Origin: Zoroaster sp. YZ-2022
Taxonomy: Eukaryota; Echinodermata; Asteroidea; Forcipulatida; Zoroasteridae
DNA: 64,000 bases
Assembly: GCA_029582265.1 (NCBI GenBank)
Contig: CM055817.1
Coordinates: 25,382,971-25,446,970 of the forward strand
Direction of reading: 5' to 3'
Below the pieces are notes generated by a model that worked only from the letters and a program-made list of their open reading frames with translations, did no database searches and was not told the DNA's origin. Shown in pieces: positions 42,485-55,313 of this stretch (position 1 is its first letter; each line of letters starts with the position of its first letter). Both the position numbers and the translations under genes were made by a program.

Positions 42485-44090
42485 CTGAATTCCCTTGTAG
42501 TATATGTGAGCGACATGGCCATTTTATCCATGCGCTTATTGTCTGTCTTTGTGAATTTTATTTTTTTTGTTCAGTTTATTTTATTTTATTATTACAGTAG
42601 TATTATTAAGTTTTCTCTGGAGGGGTGTTTGGTTTTGTTTCCCAAACATGAAATGGCGTCCAAAGGTTGAATTAAAGAACATTTTTTGGGGAAAAATAAT
42701 AATAATGAAAACAAATTATTGTAGATTTTACCCTAACGTGTGATAAATTATACTCTGTATACTCAGTGTTTCCAGAGTGCTCGGACAAAAATATACAAAC
42801 GTTCTACTCGGGTGGGATTCGAACCTACGATCCCCGCGTGTTAACGCAGATGTGTTAACCACTACACCACCGTGGCACACGATGAAGTGGGGGCAAAGGT
42901 TGAATTAAAGAACATTGGGGGAAAAAGACAACAATATTTAAAAAATAATAATAATAATACAATATTTTTGTTGATTTTACCATAATGTGTGATGAACACT
43001 GTATACCGTACTCTGTTTCCCGAGTGCTGCGGACATAAATACACCATCACTCTGATCGGGTGGGACTCGAACCTACGATCCCTGCATTCCACAGCAGATG
43101 TCTTATCCACTATACCACCATGGTATCCGCCAACAAAATCCCAGTTCGATCCCCATTCATCTGTCGATGGATAATGTAACCACGGTTCACCACTGTACAA
43201 TAAAGAAGGAGAGTCACTCCCTTCCTTTCTATTTTGGTTTCGATGGATCACCGTTGGATTTTTCTTCAAAATAACGGAATGAGGGGATGAAAACAAATTG
43301 AAGAGGCTTGTATGTTGTTTGTGTATCCTAATGCGCTTTTCGCGTTGAACACAAACTCTCTTTTGGGCACTTATGGACCAAAATGGCATGGTGAACCGTC
43401 ATGGTGAACCGTGTACGGTGCACGCTACAATTAAGTTCTGTTTTGCGCAAGCGCATTGCATCATACATCGTCCTTTCGCAATATTTTATGAACTAATATT
43501 CTTATGGATGAATAAAATTGGACCCAGAAACATGTTATCGCTGAAAAGAGAGTTCGTGTTCGACGCGAAAAGCGTATTAGGATACACAAACAACTTATAA
43601 GCCTCTTCAAGGGAGTGACTCTCCTTTTTCCTTATTGTACAGTGGTGAACCGTGGTTACACTATCCATCGACGGATTAAAGGAATCGAACTGGGGACTTC
43701 TCGCAGGTTACCATGGTGGTCTAGTGGTTAAGACATCTCATCTGTAATGCGGGAATCGTCGGTTCGAATCCCAACCAAGTAGAATGTTTATGTATTTTTG
43801 TCCGCAACACCTACAATAATATTATTTTTATTATTTTTATTATTGTTTTTAAAATTATTATTGGATGATGATTTTGAGGAGGAGAGTGACGAAGATGATG
43901 AGGATAATGAGGATGAGGATGACGTCCAGCGTCACATACATCATTGGCATCATCATCATCACGAGATGATCACCAACACCATCACTTGCCTTGTCCCTTA
44001 ATGTATTGTCCCTGAGACAAAGACAAAGACTGCGGTTTGCCCGCGTCTGGTCATCACGGCTTCGTATATAAACTAAGAGAAAATTCAGAC
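42484..44090. mobile_element. Foldback element with tRNA-like arms, unit 1
   Basis: Ends 'gtctgaatt' and 'aattcagac'. The interior is a long inverted repeat: 43150-43370 is the reverse complement of 43540-43700 (for example 'tgtgtatcctaatgcgcttt' and 'aaagcgtattaggatacaca'). tRNA-like A/B-box segments face outward: two on the minus strand (about 42810-42878 and 43050-43128) and one on the plus strand (43711-43780). Unit 2 (44091-45703) is nearly identical. Confidence 0.85.
43711..43780 (+). other. tRNA-like segment in foldback arm
   Basis: A-box-like TGGTCTAGTGGTTAAGAC and B box GGTTCGAATCCC at tRNA spacing, with an anticodon-arm-like hairpin between. Repeated at 45325-45395, and in inverted orientation in the left arms. 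Acceptor pairing is poor and the copies occur only within the element, so it is a tRNA-derived piece, not a working tRNA gene. Confidence 0.65.
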
Positions 44091-45703
44091 ATGTCTGAAT
44101 TCCCTTGTAGTATATGTGAGCGACATGGCCATTTTATCCATGCGCTTATTGTCTGTCTTTGTGAATTTTTTTTTTTTTGTTCAGTTTATTTTATTTTATT
44201 ATTACAGTAGTATTATTAAGTTTTCTCTCGAGGGGTGTTTGGTTTTGTTTCCCAAACATGAAATGGCGTCCAAAGGTTGAATTAAAGAACATTTTTGGGG
44301 GAAAAATAATAATAATGATAAAAAATGTTTGTAGATTTTACCCTAACGTGTGATAAATTATACTCTGTATACTCAGTGTTTCCAGAGTGCTGCGGACAAA
44401 AATATACAAACGTTCTACTCGGGTGGGATTCGAACCTACGATCCCCGCGTTTTAACGCAGATGTGTTAACCACTACACCACCGTGGCACACGATGAAGTG
44501 GGGGCAAAGGTTGAATTAAAGAACATTGGGGGAAAAAGACAACAATATTACAAAAAAAATTAATAATAATAATAAAATATTTTTGTTGATTTTACCATAA
44601 TGTGTAATGAACACTGTATACTCTGTTTCCCGAGTGCTGCGGACATAAATACACCATCACTCTGATCGGGTGGGACTCGAACCTACGATCCCTGCATTCC
44701 ACAGCAGATGTCTTATCCACTATACCACCATGGTATCCGCCAAGAAAATCCCAGTTCGATCCCCATTCATCTGTCGATGGATAATGTAACCACGGTTCAC
44801 CACTGTACAATAAAGAAGGAGAGTCACTCCCTTCCTTTCTATTTTGGTTTCGATGGATCACCGTTGGATTTTTCTTCAAAATAACGGAATGAGGGGATGA
44901 AAACAAATTGAAGAGGCTTGTATGTTGTTTGTGTATCCTAATGCGCTTTTCGCGTTGAACACAAACTCTCTTTTGGGCACTTATGGACCAAAATGGCATG
45001 GTGAACCGTCATGGTGAACCGTGTACGGTGCACGCTACAATTAAGTTCTGTTTTGCGCAAGCGCATTGCATCATACATCGTCCTTTCGCAATATTTTAGG
45101 AACTAATATTCTTATGGATGAATAAAATTGGACCCAGAAACATGTTATCGCTGAAAAGAGAGTTCGTGTTCAACGCGAAAAGCGTATTAGGATACACAAA
45201 CAACTTATAAGCCTCTTCAAGGGAGTGACTCTCCATTTTCCTTATTGTACAGTGGTGAACCGTGGTTACACTATCCATCGACGGATTAAAGGAATCGAAC
45301 TGGGGACTTCTCGCAGGTTACCATGGTGGTCTAGTGGTTAAGACATCTCATCTGTAATGCCGGAATCGTCGGTTCGAATCCCAACCAAGTAGAATGTTTA
45401 TGTTTTTTTGTCCGCAACACCTACAATAATATTATTTTTATTTTTTTTATTTTTTTATTTTTTAAAATTATTATTGGATGATGATTTTGAGGAGGAGAGT
45501 GACGAAGATGATGAGGATAATGAGGATGAGGATGACGTCCAGCGTCACCTACATCATTGGCATCATCATCATCACGAGATGATCACCAACACCATCACTT
45601 GCCTTGTCCCTTAATGTATTGTCCCTGAGACAAAGACAAAGACTGCGGTTTGCCCGCGTCTGGTCATCACGGCTTCGTATATAAACTAAGAGAAAATTCA
45701 GAC
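44091..45703. mobile_element. Foldback element with tRNA-like arms, unit 2
   Basis: Tandem copy of 42484-44090, same order and orientation, differing by scattered indels and substitutions (for example shorter poly-T and 'atgccgg' for 'atgcggg'). tRNA-like segments at about 44418-44487, 44660-44738 (-) and 45325-45395 (+). Confidence 0.85.
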
Positions 45704-45893
45704 AATCCCGGCCAAAATAGTTGGGACACGTGACAATAAACATACCCTGCCCTGTCCCCGCTCTCCGCTCTCCGCTCTCCGCTCCCCCGCTCCCCCACCA
45801 ATGTTGTTATCTCCAGCCGGAGCACAGACCGCCCAATAAGAGCCAACATTGTCAGGTGGCCGGGGGGCCCAGCGAGATTTGACCGGGATTGTA
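45703..45893 (+). mobile_element. MITE with TIR ACAATCCCGG, right copy
   Basis: Same as 42301-42484, with one extra 'ctccgctc' unit. Confidence 0.8.
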
Positions 45894-45894
45894 G

Positions 45895-46110
45895 TTCTGA
45901 AATTTCACCCAGTGTCTTCATGATAGGCAATTTGGCGTCCAATGAGTTATGATACTACGCGTATGTGTTCTTCTGCAAACCAATGATCGCTGGAGATATT
46001 GCGAACACACACACGTCAACACACAAACACGTCAGCACGCAACAGAAAGTCGCTGCCATATGCCTATAGATGAACAGAGATTTAAAACATATGCCCTCAA
46101 CAGCTCATGC
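45895..46110 (-). repeat. Interspersed family D, copy 4 (degenerate)
   Basis: 'cagtgtcttcatgataggc' and 'aatgatcgctggagatatt' match the reverse complement of the family. Confidence 0.6.
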
Positions 46111-46129
46111 AAGTTGTGAGTAGTTAATA

Positions 46130-46315
46130 CGGTTTATAGTGGATTGCAATTATCATTATGATGACCTTGCATAATTATTTTTTAGGTCCGATGAAGAATC
46201 AACCCTTGGAGTTTCTGACCTAAAGAAATGAGACAGATCAAATTAATACGGTTTATAGTGGATTTCAATTATCCTCATGATGACCTTGCATAATTATTTT
46301 TTAGGTCCAAATGTC
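46130..46315 (+). repeat. ~107-bp tandem duplication, with match to LamG exon boundary
   Basis: 'tttatagtggattgcaatta' and 'cttgcataattattttttag' recur after about 105 bp. Between them lies 'gatgaagaatcaacccttgg', which is also at the start of the minus-strand LamG exon (42100-42130). Confidence 0.7.
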
Positions 46316-46410
46316 TTGTTGGGTATTCAATTAATGACTTGCAGCTGATTCACTCTTTTAAATTGTTTTGATGGACTTTAACTTTTTGTTTATGACGCAG
46401 CACTTTGGGG

Positions 46411-46559
<149 letters not shown>

Positions 46560-47239
46560 TTGCGTTCTGTCAACCGAGTGTATAGTTACCAATCAGTAAA
46601 CTTTTGAAGGTAACGACTGATTTCTTGGGCACGGTTTGGTGATTCTGTGCTTTTTCAGTGCTGCTGTGACACCGAGTTCCCATTGTGATCTCACAAAACA
46701 GCGCCCTCGTGCGACAAGGATAAGCTTGACTTTAAAAGAAAATAAACAATATACTCAATCTTCACTTTTCGTCAAAAATAGACTTCCCGTTTTGTTTCAA
46801 CTATCCAGAAGCTTGGATAGATGTTAAAACATGTATATAATATTGCACTTTATATTCCCTTTAATGCTTTTTATCTTCTGTATCATAGAAAGTGCAGACA
46901 AATTACGTAAACAAGTCGATGTTCATTTTGATATCGTGCATTCATTCAATTATAAATATTTTGGGTACTGCATATAGGCCTGTTTCCTTACAAAAGATTT
47001 GAAGCTTGCTGATCAAATTTATCTCCAAGCATGTCCACTGTTTTTTTTCTCTCTAGTATAACAAAAGTAAGCTAAAACCTCAACTATTTTGTTGGAGACA
47101 CAGCATTGGTAGTTATCGAGCCTAGCCAATTGCGCCTAGTAACTCCACAATTTTTATACTCGCCCGCAGAAATTTATGCCCTGAATATCTTTACTCCATG
47201 TCGTCTACCAGACCTTTAAAAACAACCTTAACAATTGAA

Positions 47240-47505
47240 CAATTTGCTGATGCTGGACTCGAACCCGCGACCTCTCGAATACCGTACGAGTGCTCTACCA
47301 ACTGAGCTAATCAGCACTATGTTGGTAGACGGTCCACTTATGCCAATTATCTATTGCTCTATGGGGCCAGGTCAGAGGCCCAACCATATTTGTCGAGTGG
47401 CCAGGGATCAAGCCCCGGTTCAGATGCAAACAACCTGGGTAACAGCAGTAGCGGGGATCACACAACTTGGGACACAGGCCTTTTACGTGGTTGTACACAA
47501 AATAT
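47240..47505 (-). repeat. tRNA-tailed repeat, copy with tRNA-like end
   Basis: 47245-47318 is a tRNA-like sequence on the minus strand (GGTTCGAGT-type B box, TTAGCTCAGTTGGTAGAGC A box). On the minus strand it comes after the body ('gtgtcccaagttg...ctatggggcca'), so the tRNA part is at the 3' end. Same layout at 53930-54178. Confidence 0.75.
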
Positions 47506-47913
47506 GTTTTTGTAAATACTGGTAGAGTGAGTGATGCCTCAGCGGAGTCACTGATACAAGTCCAGCATACAGCAACACGTTTATAAAAAAAAAACTATTT
47601 TTTAAACTGAAAATGATATTGTTTTCGAAGTACTTAGAGTGAAGGTCAGAGAAAAGGACGAGCTAAACAACAAGGTAAACCATCATTGATGTAAATGTAC
47701 ATACATTTGTACATTTACCTACATCCAGGTTTATATAAAGGTAATTACATTATAACAATTTAAGATTTGTAATTAATTGAGTAGTATAAGGTTTTAAACG
47801 TTTCATTATTTCAATATTGTATAACACAATGACCAAACTTGACACATGGTTATTTGATTTGATATGAAGCAAGCTGGGGATTATTTTGTTAAAGCTTAGG
47901 GACAAGGGCCAAA

Positions 47914-48140
47914 GTCAGGGTACAGCCAAGCCTGTGAGAAGCCCGGCCAGGCCCAGACATTGCCCCTGCCTACTGGCCTATATAATGAGCTCTGCTTGCC
48001 TGGGCTAGGCCCTCCAGAAGCCCAGGTTATGTTGATTGGCAGGTACTGTATTGTTACAGGATTAGGACTCACAAAAGACAATTATGGGGCCAGGTAGCCC
48101 AGGCCTGGCCAGGCTTGTCAAAGGCTTGGCTGTACCATGA
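47914..48140. mobile_element. GC-rich palindromic MITE
   Basis: 'ggtacagccaagcctgtgag' on the left pairs with 'caaaggcttggctgtacc' on the right; inner 'cccggccaggcc' pairs with 'ggcctggcca'. GC island in AT-rich DNA. Confidence 0.75.
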
Positions 48141-49721
48141 CTTATCTCGATTCGTGTGATTTCTGCAACAATCTGTCCCATAATACACTGTTAGCACCGT
48201 ATGACTAAAACAGCAATTAATCTGTGTCAAAACCAATTAGTCCCGCCAAATAAACCGCGCCAATATCAGAGACTTGCGGTGAAACACGACCTTTGCAATA
48301 TAAATTTATATGCTAATTAAACGTAATGACTCTGTTGCTGAAAGAAGGATATTGGTGAAATGAACTGTAGAGGAAAGATACAGTGAACTAGCCTAGATGT
48401 GCCGTACATGTATGCTGTTAAGGGTAATAATAAAATTTGATTTTTGTTGACAGTTCAAGCTTGAGCCGCTAGTTTTTCATAAAACCATTGATGATAAATT
48501 ACTGCCATTACTTTTTGAGAGTATACATGGGAAAATAATTACTTTCATGTAAACAAACGGCAGCAATTTCATTATAAGCAAGAGGAATATGAACAGATAA
48601 ATCATCATGGTTGATGTTAACCTGTTCATGATTCTTGACGCAAATGCAATTGTTGACAACATTTGGACAATTGCCTCTTAGAAAATCTAATCAAAATAAC
48701 AGTAAACAAACAACGTTGTGCAGCAAATTATTCAAGTTATAAAGTTGTAATGAATGGTGCACCATCATCCTCGTCACTGATATGTATCGCTACAATTAAA
48801 TTGCATTCTGTGATGCGAAACCAATTAGTTATGATCATAACACGACGAATGACAATACAGTTTTCAATTGAATTTGACTGATGAGGCTTGATGGTTTCAA
48901 AATAAGCCTTTGATACACTGAAAGTGTCAATTTAAAATCAAGCAAATATCTGGAAAAATATCTGGAAAACGCATTGTCGGATCACGGTGAAACAAACTGA
49001 CTTTTCCTACCTATTCTTTTGGACCCATTCATGGAAAAATCAATGATAATGGGTGTTCATGGTGCCGTGGCATCCGTTTATTCTGAACAAGTCCAAATTT
49101 CCACTTTAACATATATATTTGTGATATAGTAAGACATTTAATACGTGTTTTGTGGTTTATTGTCAACTTTCGAACTCTGAACGGGACAACATTGAGTCAT
49201 GTGACCACTTCCAATGTATTCTGGGAATCCAATATTACCGCCATAACAGTCCCAGTTAGGATTCGAACCCACATTCTGATAGCCTTGACCAAGGCTCATC
49301 GGAACAGTTTGGTCGTATCATTTTGCCTCACTTAGCTATTAGAAAACCCCGTTGTAGCCATTGCATACTTAGTGCAGGAATCCATATGCACACACACACT
49401 GTATGTACATGTACATACGGACAGTGACCATAATGCCAAATTTAAAAGCGAACAACATAACACAATATCATTGGTTTTTGGTAGGCGCAGGAACTGTCTC
49501 GCTGCACGTGATGTCGTTCATGTGCATACATTGTGTGCATGCATTACTTGTGCCTATAATTGCCCATCGTTTAAAAGAAACCGCCCACAAATCAACAATT
49601 CTTGCATAACAATTTACATTGGATATCCAATGGGAAAACAAAGAAACACATAAATTTACAATTACAGAAGGATCAAGGCTGTTGATTCAATTCCATTCAT
49701 TTCGAACTTGTACGAGGTACA

Positions 49722-50556
49722 CTGTAAAAAATTACCGTAATTTTACGCCGGAAAGTTTGTAAATTCTACGGTAAATTACCGTAATCATCCCTTTCTCAAT
49801 GTTTTACGGCCGAAACCCGTATTATGTCCACTCCCATTGCACTCTGGGATATATCCAATATGTAAATGATCTGACCTTACTTTGACATAGCTTTGCGCTC
49901 GAATTATTTCCAATGTTTAAATATTTAAAAACGGGTGATTTCAGGCTATTGTCAAATAATTTATTGTTAATTTTATGATTAAAAAGGTAAGATTTTGATG
50001 TTCTTTTCTATGTTTAAGTAAAAAAGTACATTCAAAATTTAAAATATTGAAATATAGATCATAATTGCATGCCACCATGACTAAAAAGAGTTCCGAAAAG
50101 ACAGTATATATAAAGGATACATGTTCTGTACATTAGTAACCGGAGAGGATCAGGAGTGGTTGAAAAAAGAACCAGACTACGTGTACGTGTAGGTAAGTGA
50201 AAGACATTGTGTACAATAAACAGTTGCATTGATTAATTCCAGTATCTGGAGATCCATCCCATAGCTGATGCAGCGTTCCATCCATAGAAAAGTCCCGTTA
50301 AATGTACGGCACAATTTGTAAAACTTCCACCGTAAAAATTACGGTGCTTTATCTGGCAGCTAGGGTGCCGGTAAAAAGCATTACAAATTACGGTTACCAA
50401 ATACGTTACCCGTAGTATTAACATACTTTTCACCGTAAAAAATAATGGTTTAACGTAAAATACAATACGGTCCACACGTAAAAAATACGGTAGAAAGGTG
50501 GCAACTCGCTGCACGACTTTCGACCGTAAATTTTACGGGTAATATTTTACAGTGTA
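49722..50556. mobile_element. Non-autonomous DNA transposon, TIR CACTGTAAAA
   Basis: Begins 'cactgtaaaaaattaccgta' and ends 'gtaatattttacagtg'. Both subterminal regions are crowded with CCGTAAA/TTTACGG words in opposite orientation. About 835 bp, no transposase frame. Confidence 0.8.
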
Positions 50557-50559
50557 GCA

Positions 50560-50975
50560 ATGCACAATTGTATCCATGACTCGGTTGTTATTGATGTCGC
50601 TGTACCTATCACCCCAGTTCCGTTTTGAAGTTGGTTCCTTCAGGAGTGACACGCAAATTGCGTGATGGAGTGTAGACTTTAAGCAGTTCAGAAATATAAA
50701 TTGGAGCAATGTTATTAAAAGATTTGTGAACAATTAGCATCAGTTTAAAAACAATTCTCTGTGAAACAGGAAGCCAGTTGAGTTCTTTCTAGATTGGCGT
50801 GATATGGCATGACTTTCTGGATAAAGTCACAAGACGAGCTGCTGTGTTTTGTATGTGCTGAAGACGAGATATTTGATTCTGCGGGAGACCGTAAAAGGAG
50901 AGCATTCCCGTTATCGAGCCGTGATGTGACAAACGCATGTATAATTTTTTCAGCAGCACTTTTATTCAAGAAGAA
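50560..50975 (-). pseudogene. LINE reverse-transcriptase remnant (3' end)
   Basis: The minus-strand frames contain IIHAFVTSRLDNGNALLLRS and, in another frame, LKEPTSKRNWGDRYSDIN, which are hallmarks of the C-terminal region of CR1/L2-type non-LTR reverse transcriptases. Frameshifts and stops throughout. Directly abuts the DNA transposon at 49722-50556. Confidence 0.75.
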
Positions 50976-51285
50976 ACAGCAACCACAACTTAACTAATCC
51001 TATAATTCCTTGACAATAGCTATCGCTGGACAGCTGGACTCCGTAACACGAGTATGTACCATTGAGAGACGTACGATATTACCGTTATCAAGAATAACTG
51101 TTATCAAGAATAATTAAAATAATTAAAGTCATTTAAATAAAAAAAATTAAAAGACTTGACGGTTTTCAAAATCATCCAATTTCATACTAAAATACGACCT
51201 TGTTGTACCGACACGATGGATTTTTGTAAACCAACCAGATGGTTCATGCGAAACAATGTGCTAATATCAATTAAAACTCACTTAC

Positions 51286-51495
51286 CACATTGCAACCATT
51301 TTCGAATCTCTTTGCGGTCGCTGCTGATCAGAAAGGAGTCATAGTAGGTCACATTGAAGTGTCTACATGGTGTGTGAGTCTTCATACCACCAGGTTGAAT
51401 CTCGGTATACTTACATGGATCCTCAACTGGAATTAACCAGCGGTATATATTGTTCGAGTTGGGATATGGTTCTCTTCCTATAGAGCAGATCATAC
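51286..51495 (-). CDS. Middle exon of LamG-type gene, minus copy (pseudogene locus)
   Basis: 210 nt, acceptor 'gtttag', donor GTAAGT, phase 1 to 1. Encodes CSIGREPYPNSNNIYRWLIP, PCRHFNVTYYDSFLISSD and EIRKWLQC with five Cys. Intact in itself, unlike the plus-strand paralogue, but its gene has a stop in exon 1 (52140-52142) and in exon 3 (42064-42066). Confidence 0.65.
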
Positions 51496-51899
51496 CTAAA
51501 CAAAAACAAGTGTACAATATAAAATATCAGTTTGATACAAATTTTAATATCAATAATTGAAATTATATCATTCAGTACGGATAATATTTTGTTATGGGTG
51601 TAGGGGAATATTTTATTTTTTTGTGTAAGGAACACGGAAGAACAATGAAGAACCTTTTTTCCAAAAAAACTGCTGTCTAACGTTTGTATATTTGCCAGAA
51701 ATGATCGAGTGTAGTATATGCAGGTAGTATATGCAGGTAGTATATGCAGTACTAATTCTGGGCAATAGAAAGTGTACAATACTGGTTGTGAAACTACTCA
51801 TTCACCAAACTTGATTTATACATCAAAATTCATAAATACAAATACAATGAGACGTGTAGATTTCACATTCAAAATTAATAAAGACTGTTTGCGGTGACA

Positions 51900-52110
51900 G
51901 CATGTTAAAGTTCTCTTTTGAGTAGTAAGTCATTCTGAAAAAAAAAACAGTTGGTTACAACTCGACGTTTCGGTCAGTATACTCTGATCGTCTTCAGGAG
52001 AATGCCCCGACTCGAAACGTCGAGTTGTATCCAACTGGTTTATTTCAGCATCAATTAATATTCAATGTTTATATGGTGTGATCACAAACAGTCTTCACTT
52101 AAACTTTTTC
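51900..52110. mobile_element. CGACGTTTCG family, copy in segmental duplication
   Basis: 'aactcgacgtttcggtcagt', 'gatcgtcttcaggagaatgc' and the inverted 'cgaaacgtcgagttgtatcc'. Confidence 0.75.
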
Positions 52111-52138
52111 ACCATGCAAAGCTGAAAGTCTTACTTAC

Positions 52139-52202
52139 CTTAAATATCATTTGCATGTAGGAAAAGTGACACAATTATGAGCATTCCCACAAAAAAGGCC
52201 AT
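52139..52202 (-). pseudogene. First exon of LamG-type gene, minus copy, with nonsense codon
   Basis: 64 nt, reads MAFFVGMLIIVSLFLHA and then hits TAA (52140-52142) at its last codon, where the two paralogues (35584-35647 and 54641-54704) have GAA. Donor GTAAGT retained. Confidence 0.7.
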
Positions 52203-53929
52203 TCTGAAAGCTGTTCAAGTCACGTCACCAATGTGGATGATGAGAAAACTCTGCGGCACTGCCTTTCTCTCAACTGATATATTTTGCAGATTAGGAAAAT
52301 GTGTAATTAGTCCACACTTTCGTCATTTGACGGGAGACGATGCGTATAATGTTATCACACATGCTCAGTTACCTGTGGACATGACTCACGTGTTTTGCAA
52401 AGAAACATATTAATTATATATTGATTGTGCGTGGTATGCTTCTTTATGTAATTTATTAACCCTTATTTTTTGATGTATTATCAGTGACGCGGATGGTTTA
52501 GTATAACAACTAAATAATTAACAAATGAAAAATAGGAGCAACGGCAGGGGTTGTGAAAAATTAACCTGAATCACCGTCAAAGGAAATGACCCTTAAATAT
52601 ACCAATTTAGAATAACAGATAAAACAAAATAATTCACAAATAATAATAACAATGTGCTGTGGCACGTCTTTGAAGTAATAGCAACGTTGAAGTCAGTCAA
52701 GGGCAGAGTCACTATCTCATAAGGGGGGCACGCGGTTTGGGATCAGGGCGGGTCAGACATTCGTGCTGCGATTTTATTCTTCAACATTATTCGCTGCTTT
52801 ATGGATACAGTTATGGAGAATAATGGAGGACCAATTCCATACTAAACTCTTGCTCTACCCTTCTAAAACAATGGACATGCATGTTGCATATTGCCCTTTG
52901 AATATTATTTTCTTATTATGAAACAGCCATCAATACCATTATTATTGATGCATGAGTTCTTACAGAAAACTACATGTGTAACATTCCCTTGAAGCAATGC
53001 TTTGTACTGCAACTTTTTTTTCAGCTGAATTTTCATTCAAATCACTGTCAATTGTGCATACATGATTGAATTTCAACCATTTCATTACGAGCTGTGTAGA
53101 ACATGTCATTCTGTCATTTGCTTTTTTTAATTTTTTAAATTCATGCAATACTTGTTGAGATATTCTAAAACAATATTAGGGGGAACTTAGAAGTTGTGAT
53201 GGGTGTATACACACACGACGCTCCTCGATAGCCGTTTTTCAATTTAGTTCACACAATGGCTTTTCTGTTACCATTTAACTTGCCTACTCTCGCACACGAG
53301 GCATGCTTCATTTTCATATTGTCATTTAAAGGGCTAAGACGTATCCAGGTTATTTCATTTTTCTGAATTTCAATATCGAATTTGATACCCATATGTAAAA
53401 CATGTAGCGGGGTCTACCAATATTATTACAAAACATATTGGTGTTCCGCGTTTTTATTTTACAAATTATTGTTAATTCCGTTACCTAAACACAGTTTTGC
53501 TTTAATTTATAAACGGTTTTATATTAATCAGTACAATATAATGGATCTGGAGTGCTAAATGTAAAATTTCAGTATTCCCACTATTAATTAATTTTGAATT
53601 TTAAGTTTTGGGTGAAGTTTAATCTATCAAGCTCAATTATCTTGACTTAAATAATGCTCGTGTAGGCCCTTTAAGTTCCCTCCGCTGTGACATGACGATG
53701 TGTCGTGTATTTTAACACAGACCCATATGCTTTACACGCATATTTGTTGCAGCGTTTTAAAAGTAACCTTGGAAAAAATGCTGAACAGTTTATTTCCAGT
53801 GTAATAGTTTTTTCAATAAATGCATCCAACTGGTTGCTTGACAAAGGAACATATATTATATTTACACCAGCGCGCGATCGGTGTACGCTAGACTTCATCT
53901 TATAAACAACAAAATGCGGCGTGTGTATA

Positions 53930-54178
53930 TATATTGTGTCCCAAGTTGTGTGATCCCCGTTACTGCCGTTTTACCCAGGTTGTTTGCATCTGACCGGGGC
54001 TTGATCCCTGGCTACTCGGCAGATATGGTTTGGCCTCTGACCTGGCCCCATAGAGCAATAGATAATTGGCATGAGTGGACCGCCCACCAACAGAGGGGCT
54101 GGTTAGCTCAGTTGGTAGAGCGCTCGCACGGTATTCGAGAGGTCGCGGGTTCGAGTCCGGCATCAGTCAATTTTTCTT
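53930..54178 (+). repeat. tRNA-tailed repeat, plus copy
   Basis: Body 'gtgtcccaagttgtgtgatc' to 'gagcaatagataattggc', then a tRNA-like sequence 54103-54175 (GGCTGGTTAGCTCAGTTGGT, GGTTCGAGTCC). The 7-bp acceptor stem can pair with wobbles, the T stem has a mismatch, and no good anticodon loop is seen. Confidence 0.75.
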
Positions 54179-54640
54179 TGTCCCTATAACGCCGTTTTCT
54201 GAAGATTATATGATCTTGTTGTTTTCATATGGTTCCGTTTTTATTTTTCTTGTCTGTATAGTAACTATGTATTGCTTTACTTGTAAACCAAAAAAACTGC
54301 ATCTGTTATGCAGTAGCAACGGCAATATTATGGTATTATTTTCAGTCACCGAGTTAATCTAAAACTAGCACTCCGATTGCATGCTCTGCTGATCCCCGGT
54401 ATTGTCCCTCCAAACGTCCATTTCCACAGCATTTCCATGATCGTCACTCAAGGGCGTTTTATTTGCGCATGCCTAATAGATGTATAGTATACGCATTGTC
54501 GCTCGCTAACAAAGCCTTGATAAGTAGTGTCTCGTGTGCATAATTATCATATGCTCAATTTCAGTTAAATCTATAATGTTGATGCCTGTGCCGTAGAGGT
54601 GACTTGAACAGCTATGTTGGTGACTTGAACAGCATTCAGA

Positions 54641-54704
54641 ATGGCTTTTTTTGTTGGAATGCTCACAGTTCTGTCGCTTTTCCTACATGCGAATAATACT
54701 GAAG
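54641..54704 (+). CDS. First exon of LamG-type gene, plus copy (pseudogene locus)
   Basis: ATG to GTAAAC, 64 nt, phase 1. Signal peptide MAFFVGMLTVLSLFLHA followed by NNTE. Open, but the gene is broken in exons 2 and 3. Confidence 0.7.
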
Positions 54705-55000
54705 GTAAACTCGATAGTTTCATTTTGTTTTTCCTTTATTAATTTAATGTATAGAAGAATTGCTTCGTCTATCAGATCTCTCATAGTCAATCTTGATATC
54801 AACAGTTGATAATTAAAGCACAATTACAACAAGTTATGTTAAAAGAGAATATGCGTTAATGCCACATATTAACTAATTATTCCTAACACAAAATATTTGA
54901 CAATGAAACAGCATTGTTTGCTCTGTATGGTATTAAATTTGGATATGTAGGACTTATTATTCATTAACCAACATTGTAACATTTTTGTCAAATTTGTAAT

Positions 55001-55031
<31 letters not shown>

Positions 55032-55037
55032 TTTTAG

Positions 55038-55247
55038 GTATGGTCTGTTCCATTGGAAGAGAACCAGATCCCAACTCAAACAATATATACCGCTGGTTAA
55101 TTCCAGTTGAGGATCCATGTCAGTGTACCGAGATTCAACCCGGTGGTATGAATACTCAGACACCATGTAGACACTTCAATGTGACCTACTATGACTCCTT
55201 TCTGATCAGCAGCGACTCCAAAGAGATTCGAAAATGACTGCAATGTG
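55038..55247 (+). pseudogene. Middle exon of LamG-type gene, plus copy, nonsense codon
   Basis: 210 nt between 'attttag' and GTAAGT, phase 1 to 1. Very similar to 51286-51495, but the conserved Trp codon near the end is TGA (55235-55237). Confidence 0.75.
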
Positions 55248-55313
55248 GTAAGTGATTTATGATTTATATAATAACAATATCATGTATCTTATTTTTTACT
55301 AAGGCACTATCAT

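Larger units (their letters stand above)
51770..52550 (+). repeat. Segmental duplication (partner 35215-35990)
   Basis: See 35215-35990. Contains the CGACGTTTCG unit at 51900-52110 and the first exon of the minus-strand LamG gene. Confidence 0.85.

Noticed and set aside
42862..43389. 175-residue minus-strand frame and its copy at 44592-44999
   Set aside because: Runs through the tRNA-like segment and the palindromic arm of the foldback element; composition is not protein-like and the two copies differ in length by frameshift.
54103..54175. Functional tRNA gene
   Set aside because: T-stem mismatch, no canonical anticodon loop, and it occurs as part of a repeat family (also 47245-47318).
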